From NCBI GenBank assembly GCA_027922465.2, contig BQMF02000014.1, positions 1,922,001 through 1,986,000 on the forward strand: a DNA stretch of 64,000 nt, in the 5' to 3' direction. This DNA is from Turritopsis dohrnii (Eukaryota > Cnidaria > Hydrozoa > Anthoathecata > Oceaniidae). Of this stretch, positions 11,758 through 22,800 are shown piece by piece (the stretch's first letter is position 1; each line of letters begins with the position of its first letter). Below the pieces are notes generated by a model that saw only the letters and a program-made list of their open reading frames with translations, ran no database searches and was not told the origin of the DNA. Both the position numbers and the translations under genes were made by a program.

Positions 11758-12227
11758 GAGGAAACAGAAAAACTCTTCCCCGGGGAGGGTATTCAACTCT
11801 CCCTCGTACTATAATGATGAAAAATCGTATAATGAACTTCAGTTGACAGATGACAATGAAACAACTTCACATAACGTTAAAGTGTCATCATATAACTATG
11901 AAACACCATCACATTTTGCTGAAGTGACATAACCTTATTATGAAAAAACCGCATATGATGCGAAATAACATCATAATGCATAAAGTGACATCATATAATA
12001 ACAAAATTTCATCACCGAAAGGTGTAGTGACATCATATAACAGGACAAACTTGGAAAGAAGTATTGCTGTATATATTGTATATATTTGTAAATACTTTAG
12101 TTTTTATCCTGTATAAAGATTCACAAATAAATAAATAAATAAATGACAAAATTATGACATCATGAAATGGTAAAACGGTGGTTCCAACTCAAAACCGTAG
12201 ACTTAAGGCAGTAAAGGCGTTCCATAA
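11758..12227 (-). repeat. Right terminal inverted repeat of the 12 kb transposon
   Basis: Reverse complement of 259-628, with about 104 extra bases at 12039-12142 from a later retrotransposon insertion. The outermost bases on the minus strand read TTATGGAACGCC. Confidence 0.85.
12039..12142 (+). mobile_element. LINE 3'-end fragment inserted in the right TIR
   Basis: This ~104-base block is absent from the left TIR. It has the look of a non-LTR 3' UTR ending in an AAATA-type tandem tail (AAATAAATAAATAAATAAAT at its right end). This is a very short 5'-truncated insertion on the plus strand that postdates transposon arrival or duplication. Confidence 0.65.
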
Positions 12228-12623
12228 TATATACTTCGCTTAGAGGCAGTGCATGAAAACACATGGGTAATGATCTGAGCTATTTAAAAATAGCATCAAA
12301 ATAGCACTATTAAATTATGCTCCTGATAATTGGAAATGCTATATGGTTTCTGAAGATGATTTTTAAAGATCCATTTTTAAAGTTAAATAATTTTAACAAA
12401 CACTAGCCACCAAAGCATTGCTGTTTGTCTCCGGTGGAAAAACTTTTAAGACATATCAAACCACACTGAAAAGAGATTTGCATAAAATGATAATGGCCGC
12501 TATATCACCATTCCTCACCCATATTCAACTTTCAAAGAAATACGGAAATACTATGTGCTACGAACATGTTTCATTACACTTCATGGAGAAACAAATCAAT
12601 TCAGCAATGAAAACCACATTATA

Positions 12624-13272
12624 GCGTGTGTCCACGAGAAAGTTTCGTGCTTGTTTTTTTCAGTTTTTGTACCAAATGAAAGAAAATTTTTTATTCTCTC
12701 TGAATATATTATAATCGATTTACCATGAAACCACACAATTAAATCAATAATGATCAATAGGAGTTAATGACTCAAGTAACATGGAATGTCAAAATATTGT
12801 GATAAAGCTGCATTTATACTTGGAAAACATATTTTCTTTACAAACTGGAAACATAAAAGTTTCATTTCTAAAAAAACGTTTCAAAAGGTTTTTTTTTTGC
12901 TTTTAAAGATTTTGGAAAGGCGTTGGGAATACAAAGTTATTAAATCATAATGAAAAAATTAAGGTAAGTTTACACAATGAAAGAAATTTGTGCCTATTCA
13001 AAATATTTCGTGAAAAACTTATCACAACACCACCAACAGCAGTTATTTCAAAGAAACAAAGAGTTAATTGCTCGTTAAAAATCTGTTTTATTGATCATTA
13101 CAAAATTAACAACCGTGTCGCAAGGATAAATAGTCATTTTTCTTTAAAATAAAAATCTTTATAAATAACAACTTATATTTTTGGAAAGCTCATAAAACCG
13201 CATGGTATTGGTGAAAATTCAAAAAGTTATTTGTGTTTTAAACCAGGTGTCCACTTTCTCGTGGACATACTG
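12624..13272. mobile_element. Tc1/mariner-type MITE
   Basis: Inverted ends share TGTCCACGAGAAAG (left about 12629-12642, right about 13254-13267). The right end reads out through CATACTG to TA, and the left end is preceded by TA. The interior is AT-rich and non-coding. A TA duplication and a ~19-bp TIR suggest a Tc1/mariner-derived non-autonomous element. The flanking 12232-12623 and 13273-13730 show no gene. Confidence 0.55.
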
Positions 13273-13730
13273 TATCCATGTATAATTTATAAAAAAATGT
13301 CTGTTATTCCCAGTGATCACTTTACATTACTTGATTTCAAATATTATTGGCAAACAGATTTTTACAGTTGCTAATATGCAAATATGTATTTTAAAAAAGG
13401 CAAGAAAAAAAAATTGGGACTGAAAAGTTATGGGGTCTAACCTCGTTGAAATCTTTGATCTACAATGGCATATTTATGGTACAGTGTATAGAAAGGATAC
13501 TGTACATTAAACTAGTTTTTACTTTCTTCTTACCATTTTATGATTTAACTTATAATATACCATAATAATATACCGAAACACTCTTGCTCTTTCAAAAACA
13601 GTTGTCATTTTTTCTCCTATTTAATCAGGTAATAGCAAACGTAAATTTCAATACCTGAAAGCAAAATTAATCGTAGTGCTCTAAATGGCAAATTATAAAT
13701 GTCTCCATGATTATATCAAAAAGGACTTAC

Positions 13731-13849
13731 ATAAAGTCTGTTACTTTGTTTGGAAAATAATGGGATTCTTCTTGTCAAATACACGGTTGTGTAAGCATCG
13801 TCGCCAGTTCTTGCTTTACTGTCAACAGATACCCCATATGGATACATTA
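13731..13849 (-). CDS. Exon: start of third NIDO domain
   Basis: A 119-base exon, phase 1 in and phase 0 out, GT at 13729-13730. It encodes MYPYGVSVDSKARTGDDAYT and ends FSKQSNRLY. It is the same length as, and closely similar to, the exon at 17683-17801, so the NIDO module was duplicated in tandem. The phase-1 donor at 14411 can splice directly to it. The following exon, which should carry a NG-x-x-S motif, was not found before the 12 kb transposon. Confidence 0.75.
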
Positions 13850-16800
13850 CTTAGAAGGGAAACAAAGAATTACATCAATTAACTGACACACTTTTTCAAT
13901 AGTGCACATGGATATAACTTTTTGGACAAATCAAAAAAATTCTTTTGGACAAGTTTTAAACAATCAAATAATAGACAACATTTTGTTGAAACATAGCCTA
14001 ACCTAAATCATTAGATTCTAGACAAACACCTTCACGTGTTACAGACATGACCGATGTAGTACTCAATATGCATTCAATTCATTTTTAAACTTGAATTTTA
14101 TGAATTTCATTGATGATTTCTTACTCAATTGATTTTCTTTTATTGCCACTCTGAATTGATGACAGTTTAACTTAAGTTCTTGGCAACTCTATCTAACTAT
14201 CCCTTTTCAATACAATACTTGCTCTTTCGAAGGAATATCACACTTATCACAATATCACTGCTTAAAAAATGATCTTAGCTTTATTTATTGCTATAATATC
14301 ACACTATTTTCAATTTTTTAGACCTGCAGCAGATACTGAGATTTCATTCATTCCTTTAAGCCAAATTGTTAATTTGGGATACACTAAAAAGAAATTCTTA
14401 AAGGACTTACAAGCACATTTTCCAGTATGAGCAACTGTCACATTACTCTTTGTAGAATTACCATTTAGAAGGCAATGTTGGCGATCCACCTCACATTGAT
14501 TTTTGTAGAATATATTATCTGTGCCGCAGAAGCCTTCATCATTCGTGCTATTCATGCATGATCTGATGCAGCCACAATAAGGTTTTTTTCCTGAATCAAC
14601 TCTACATTCTAAGTGATCTGGACATGTGTAGCCGATACAGGGAGATAAAACACCTTCCACGAAATAGTTTACTTCAATATCATTGCTAAAGCTTATTAGT
14701 GTGTCTAATGATGATTTAGCACACATTTCAAAGTGATTTGTTGCAACATTATTCAACCAGGACATGACAGATACAGAGTTTCCAGCGGAACTCTGCAAGG
14801 GAGTTATTGAAACACATGGGGTGTTGAAATAACTTAACTTCAAGGGTATAACTCTGCATAAATCAGTGCGGTTTTTAGGAAAAGTAATTCGACCATTTTC
14901 CTTGATGTTTCCAATATGCTCTGATGGAACAGTGACTGCAATATAACTGATTGAAATGTTTCGAAAACCACTTAACACATATGATTCCTTATAGCAGGCT
15001 TCAAATCCATCTTCTGATACATTATGCAACCAGGTAAGTGTATGGTACAGAGAATCATAACTAGTTTTTCCAATGTCAACAGTGAGTTTCACACTTGGCA
15101 CAGAAGACATCTTGGTGGTAAAAGATATGTATTGACAAGTTGATATAGAAGAAACAGTTGCGTTTACTTTGCCATATTGGAGACTAGAGTTTCTTGGTGT
15201 TCCCAAATAAATAACAGAAAGTTGGATGAACTTTCTTTCACGGAAATCACTAGTTGAGAAAAAAGAGTAATGTTGTCTTCTTTTTCCTATCTCCTTCAAG
15301 AATATGTTATTCAAGTCCTTTGATTTACCCACTAGTTCTGCGGTTACCACATCAATGGCTCCATCCTGAGTACCTGGAAGTAACATCTGGTAAGAATACT
15401 GTGATGAGATTCCGGGCGATACATTAAGACTAGTATTAAAGGTAAATAAACCAACTAATGGTCTGAAACAGTCTAGTTTAGTTAGTTGATAAACATGCCT
15501 GCCACGATAGCCAATATTTGATGAAGATGTTAGACTGTACTTCGATAATAATCGGTAATTGCAACTTGTTTCTGAATATCCAACCTTTGTAGGTGTGGAA
15601 CTAAGTTGCTGGTAATTCATAATAGCAAAGGTGGTGTTTCCATTGGTAGCCAATACCAATTGAAATGTATGCTGAGATGAACTTGACCCATATCTTGGAA
15701 CATTTGAATAAGTTACAACAACCGCACTACTTGTATTAAAGGCATTATTGTTTAATCTTTGTATATCTTCATCAGCCTTCCTTAATATGCTCTGAGCTGT
15801 TGTGAATCTATAGAAGATATCACCAGAGTTTCTTGTGTCTAAATCCTGATCAAACACTGATATGAATGTATCTGATGATGGTATAGTTGATCCGCGAGAG
15901 AGTCCCCGGGTTAACTGATACAACACCGTTCGTTGAAATCTATAATGCACCATTAATAGGTTAAGAACATGAATTTTCTTTACTTTTCCAAATGATGATG
16001 ATGCACTATAAATATTCAAACGTTAGGTGACCAAAAGAAAAGCGCTTTTGAATATTGACCACTTTTCTATAAAGTTAAATTTTCATTTAGCTGCTGAAAT
16101 TTTATTTTAGTCTCAACCCAAGAATTTATTTTTGTTGTTATATAATTACTACTAGCTATTTCTATCGATTATTGTAAATTTTAAAACATTCACTAGGAAT
16201 ACATATCAATCCCGGGAGTTATTTCTCATACATTTTATGCTAAACCTGCTACAACTTCAGCGGGAAGATCATTATGGGATCAAATATATAAAACGATTTC
16301 CCTGCTGATGTTCAGCGTTTTCTTATAAAGATTTCTGCAGGAGATTGAATGACCATTTTGTGTGAACTGTGGAGGTTAATCCTAGATTACACATGGCCTA
16401 AGTTTCATGCAAAATGCAAAATGTAAAATCTAACAAATTCAGATGAAGTTCTGTTTATAAGTCATTGCACTGTCACACAATTGAGTTGCAGACATGTGTC
16501 TTAAAACAAGGCATCCAATCATCAAGAGCATGTTATAATAATACTTTTTACAGGAATTATGAAAATAGTGCAGTTACTATTGCATCTCAAAACAATAGAA
16601 CAGTACTTGGTGTACTTGGTACCAATATTTTCATGTGGATTAGAATGAACTATTTTTTAAAAAAAAACATTAGTCTAGGAAATAAAACGTTATTAGTTTA
16701 GCATAATTGTGACAAAAATTAGTAACACTAGACAGTGGTCAACACCTAGTACTCAAAAATTCTGCAAATATTACTAGAACTAATGATAAGAGTAAACTGA

Positions 16801-19800
16801 AAACATTATTTTGAAAACATTTTGTCACCAGCAGTGGATTTAGGTCTTTACCCTGGTAGTTCAGAATGTCAATTAATAAAAATTATAAAAACTAAAATAG
16901 ACTTGTACTTGTATGTTATTATTTATGACAAACAAATCCATTAGATTATTTCGCATTTCATAAGAAAAAAAATACTGATTTACCAAATGCATTTTTACAA
17001 ACTCACTCCTTTCTGGGAAGAAGCAACTGGGGGTTTTCAGTCCTTGGGTTTTCACCCCTTAAGGTTGCCTCTACTGCCAGCTGACGTTCTACCAGTTGCT
17101 TACTGGCAGAGGTATGTATAGCATTGTTCTAACTTGTGCGAAGACCAATGTGTAGTTAGTCGATGGCTAATAATGAGCTGATATGCTGCTTTTGGAGCGA
17201 ATGGGAGTGAAGTATCCAGAAATGATGAAATGATGTGAGTGGGGCTTGAACATGGGTCATAACACTTACACTACAAACAATGCAATTATTGTTAAATTAA
17301 ATCAAGTTCGAAGTTTTCACATTTGACTTTAAGTGAAGCATGCACAGTGAATATCATAAGAATACAGATGGTTAAAAAGTGCATTATGACTCTAATGAAT
17401 GGCATCTTAAAATCTTCATCTTTCAGATGTAATTCGTGATTCTGCAAGGTTCATTTTTGCAGAAACCAGGAAAAATAGCTGGAAATTTGCGAAATACTTT
17501 TAGTAAAAATATTTAAAAGAGCATAAAAAGTCGTGAATCCTAAAACAGAAAATGTTGTGTATACAAAATGTCGCAACAGTCACGAGCACAATAGTATAGC
17601 TCTGAATACCAGTCATCAGTCATTGCTTACCGCAAATTTATTGGGTACATTAATATCAACAGAGACCAAAATATTCACTCACATAAAGTTTGTCACTTTG
17701 TTTCGAAAATAAAGGGATCTTTTGAGGCAAAGTAACTCTTGTGTAAGTATCATCACCAGATATGGCTTTTCTGTCCAAAGTTGTTCCATATGGGTAAAGT
17801 ACTTAAGAAAAAATTAAAAGCTATGTTAACCTATTGTTATGGTATAATTTTGATGGTCATATTTACCAAATAGATGAATAATAGCTAAAAATTGTAAAAA
17901 CATACTTCCATTATTGCCAGGTGTTGAATCTAAAAAAACACAAAGAGAAAACTGTAAACAAACTAATTATCTTATGTGGATAGTGATTGCTGCCTGTGTT
18001 AAAATTTGCGGGATATATTTTCACAAAAACTAAGTCTGCAAAATTTCTTGTTTTGGAGATGTTTTGCTTATAAAGGGTTTTTTTTCAATGAAATTAGTAA
18101 ACATGCATGGTTCATGTAGTTTATATTGCAGCTGATCTTGATATCGACAGATTAAATTTCACTTATCTCTAAAAAAGCCAACAAAATTGTCCAAATTACA
18201 TTAAAAGCTGCCATCAAAGAACAAGACAATGTATGAACATTTTGTACAAAAGAATAGGTGTACGCAATTTCTTGGTGGCATAGGGGTCAAACTTTTCACA
18301 CTGTTGATGCTTTAACATACATTGTTCATTGTCTTGAAACAAAGGTATAAAACCTGAGCAATTTTTCCCCATAGTGATAGATATTTCATCAAGAGCAATG
18401 TCACTTCTGTGAGAAGATCCACGGACACTTTCAAAGTTCATCTGTAACAAAAAAATTGTGATTACAAACTTGGAAGAAGTCAATATAGGTTTCGCAGAAA
18501 CAAGTTAACCAAAATACTTTGTAACAAAATAACAGATCCTTCAAGATTTTTTTACAACTTTTTTATGAAAATATAATCAACAAGTGTAAAGGGGAGAGTT
18601 GGGTCAAATGTTTTTTATTCATGATCTGTGGGACAATGAGCACTGGGAATAATATATCTTTTTTGTGTTCCTCCCTTAAAGCTTAGCTGATATAGACATC
18701 AGCAAAAACATGAATTATTCCAATGGTGATGCAGCAGCAAAATTTAAGAAAAAAAAACAAAGAAAATAGGTCAAACCATTGTTAGATTATTTCGGCAGGC
18801 TTCTGTAGCTATTGATGCCTATTTTCAAAAGGATTCTAGAGACAACAAAAAATAACCAATGAACTTACATAAAAAGTAGTCCTTCCCAGAATTGAAGGGT
18901 TGTTCAAAGTAATTTTTTTCCAGTGCCAACTATTATTTTGATTTCCAGAGATTGAGAAAATCTTTGTTTGTAACCATGAATACCGTCCATAATATACATT
19001 TAAGGTTCCCATAGCAGAGCCATACATATGATAAGCAAACTGTAAGCAACCAATCATTTGACTGCTGGGATTTGAAAGACTCAATAACAATGATTTCTTG
19101 CCACTAGCTAACTGACCAGACTCTCTGTAAATATAATAACCTCCTGATCGCCCTATAAAATAATAAGAAAGAAACCCACTTATCAAGTAACTATAATGAA
19201 CTCTCTACTCTCTTTAAGCGGATACAATGGTCACTCATACCACCAGAATGATTTCCTCCCAAACGTATCCCAACTGCCATTTTCCTAACTAAGTTTCATC
19301 TCCTTTGAGAAAGATAGTAAATTAACCTCAATCCTCAAAATAAGCCAATAAAGGGTACTTTCTTTGCATCAGAACTTTTTTGAACATTTTATACAAGAAT
19401 TGTTTTGATCCTATATCAGAAAACGCAGTTCTACATGTTAAATAAAATGAATCATTCAGTCCTCAGAATTATTGCCTGCTGTTATGCCTGTTAATACCTA
19501 AAAAGATGAACAAGGAATACCATTTCAAAGTTGCATCAAAATAGAAAAGCTATCCAAGATATCATAATGCATTGTTACATTAAAATACTAGATCTTTGGA
19601 CAGTAGATCTTTGAATTGCCTCAATACCTCAATATCTCTGTCACTATGATCATTATATCTAGAAGTTCTACATGTGATGGTTTGAAGAAAAATCATGGCT
19701 TTTAATTATTGATAATTAGATAACTTTATTCATAACTTTCAACAGTTTATCAATATTTATCTGTAATTCAAACAAATTAATGATAAAATGTAGATAAATT

Positions 19801-22800
19801 TATAAGACACTTTGTTTGGCTTTTTTAATTTATTCCTTGTGATAAGTGGTTAAAATACTAAATATTTCCCTTCAAACTGCCACATATGCTGTTGCAGAAT
19901 TGAAACAGGGTATGGAAATGGCACGGAAGCCATGTTCAATGCCAGATAATAGAATGATAACAGGAGGTGACCTGTTCATTTTATAATCTATTATGCCAAG
20001 TTTAAAAAATTGTGTCATGAAGCTTATTAGTTTATATTAGAGAAAGAAGTTATGTACAACTAGCTTACAGAATTGGTTATTTTCATTAATAAATCTCCTC
20101 AAAAAACTTCATGTTAATTTATGAAGTTGATGTTTGAAAGAAATGATTTATATTATTTCAAGAGTTGAGTGAGTGAGTTGAGTGATTTGAAAATACCGGC
20201 TGCATTCTATCAGTAAGCACCACATAGTTCAACATGCATTTTTGTATATGTGACACTCTAAGGTATTTTGATAGCAAAAAAATAAAGAAATAACAATAAA
20301 AACTGCTACAGTAACGTTAGTAGAAAATGAATAATATTATATAACTTATAATGTTTTACAGTTTATTATCAAAATCCCCTGGAGCATCACATCTAAATAT
20401 TAAAACAATGTGTCTACACACTAATTCTCTTATAATGAAAAATGATTGTGAACCAAGTTTAAAAGAATAATAGAAGCTGCAGTTTATTATGGAAAACAAA
20501 ACTTACCAGTAGCATCAACAGAAGGACCAGTACCAGTGGTAGGAGTCCCACAGCAGTCACGTCTCCAATCTCCAAGAGATAGTCCACAACTTCCAGATTC
20601 AAAATCACAATCAAAGACTGAAAACGTTAAGAGAAAAAAGTGGAAAAAATACTTCTGAAATTTTCGAGCTATTTCAATTCAACCTATGCCACATTTGAAC
20701 CTGAATGTAAGTATTTAACACAGTGTAAACGATAGATTTGTAACTTCCATATGCCTTAACATTTCAGGATATTATATTTCATATTATGTATATGGGTAAA
20801 TTTCATAAACTTATCCTGGTATTCATGAGTCATCAAACAATAATTTCAATCAACTTAAAAATCATACCTTTATGCACCAGAGCTATAAAAAGAAAAACAA
20901 AGCAAGTAAAGGTTTTAAGTTCAAGCAAAAATAAGGTTTTCCATAATTCTGTTCTTAAAAGCTAAATGAGGTATTGGTCGACAAAGACATAATAGTCTGC
21001 TACCAGTTTCTGGATTTCTGTGTAAGCAGTTTCTTTGAAAGTGATCTCAGAACATTTCTTATTTTTTCTCTTATTTTTTAAATTTCAACAAAAGTTCTCC
21101 AAAATCCAAAAGTTTGATATTTTATTTCAAGTTAACAGTTGTTAACCCGATGTTGCGTGGGTTCTTAATTTCAGGTTAGAATTTTTATAATAACACAACC
21201 AGATAAAACGTAATTAAAGATCAAACATGCTACAAAGTTGAAAAGAATCAAAGTATGCATAAATTTTCGGAGTGGTTGGCTATAATTTCTTGTAAGGGAT
21301 CGTCTCAAAATGTTCGTCCATATTCGTCTTTTTTGTTTTCGTCCTTTATTCGATCAAAATCATCCTTTAATATAGTAATATTCGTCCTACGTTTATACTA
21401 AATTCGACCTTTTATCGTTACTTTGAAAATGGACGGTTTTATGAATTCGATCCAAAGTCGATCCAAAATTCGACCCAAATTCGACCTACATTCGTCCTTT
21501 AAACATCACCTTGGAATGTTTTTATGAACGGGCTATCAAAACCCTTCAACTTTGTACAAACAAACGAAGGTGATGGAATATTTTTATTTTTAATTTTGTG
21601 TAAAGTTTACACAAAATTAAAAATAAAAATATTCCATCATTCGACTCTGGTCTTCTCAATTATGTAAACCAGTAGCAGCGTGACAGATCGTGCTGCTAAA
21701 CCTACTTTTTTTCGACCTTTCACTCGAATTTGGGTATTAAAACATTGTTTGAATAGTTGTTTTAACTTACACAAGTTTCTCTTTGTGGAAATCCCGGTTA
21801 AAGGGTAAAGGGAGCTGGAAACTAAGATGCCTTTTAATTTCACTGAATAACATGAAAACGAGTCCTACTGGTACCACTTATGTTTTCATATTCTTTCGTT
21901 AGGTGAAGAAATGAATTCGTATAACGAACGGTATTTCAAAATTACCTTGGCAACGGTGGTCATTCTCCCTAGCAACAGCAAATTGGTGAATGATCACTTA
22001 ATATACCTGTTTGAGCACAAAAACTAATATATATAATAGGTTGAGCATGTTTTTTATTGTATTGAAATCTTCCATCGGAAATTCTATTGAAAAGCCTCAT
22101 GGTTTCTCCATCGTTGATGCTTCAGGCAGTTCATTCATTGAAACAACATGATTTGCAATACCACCTGCACTACTATAGACTCGTTTTAAATGGAGACGAA
22201 AGGAACAGAAAAATATTCAGTGATAAAAGCTTTTTTAAAAAGTTCTAACAATGACTATTTACGTGCGCGATTAAAAGCGCGTCTGAGCTAGCTCTAGGAG
22301 CGCTATAGCGAGCGCTAGCGTGATCGCGCTCCTCATAATGAGAAGACTGTAAACCAGACACGTCTCTTTAATTTTACTATTAAAAGTCAAACAAACCACA
22401 TGCGAATCATTGCTGTGTATAATTTTGATTTTTGAGCGGGGTCTTTTGTTACAAATTGTGAGAGAACTAAACTTTTTTTGTTATTTTCATGTGATTTGTC
22501 GTTGACTTACATAATTATGTTATTTGTTTTTTGCAAACTTCTGTAAACAAGCATGTTTGTTGGTTAAAATAAATGAAGCTGTTATATCTACGCCGCTAGG
22601 CGTGCGATCTTTGTGTAAACATATATGAAAGATCAGCTAGTCTGGCTCTAGTATAAACAAGCTAAGATGGCTACCTGAGATCTAGCACGTTTTGTCAGAA
22701 GATAATATTTATCCATATAAAACGAAGACATCGTGTATTAAATATCAAATACAACAGAAGCTATACATGATAATTCAAATAATTCAACCTAAATTCGACC

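Larger units (their letters stand above)
259..12227. mobile_element. 12 kb DNA transposon carrying SAM-HECT and integrase genes
   Basis: The ends are long inverted repeats (about 259-628 and 11758-12227) whose outermost bases read TTATGGAACGCC inward from each side. Each end is flanked by TATA (255-258 and 12228-12231), the probable target duplication. Just inside the left repeat an ATG opens a SAM-HECT-like gene on the plus strand; just inside the right repeat an ATG opens a DDE integrase gene on the minus strand, so the genes converge. The element also holds a LINE, a hAT transposon and a LINE 3' fragment as later insertions. Without them it would be roughly 6 kb. Both genes are broken, so this copy is inactive. 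The integrase resembles the IS3/retroviral-integrase fold rather than hAT or mariner. Superfamily assignment (IS3EU- or Ginger-like) is inference. Confidence 0.8.

Noticed and set aside
12418..12624. 68-codon ORF after the 12 kb transposon
   Set aside because: No domain, no splice context, and it ends at the MITE boundary.
16465..16701. 78-codon intronic ORF
   Set aside because: AT-rich, opposite strand to the gene, no recognisable motif.
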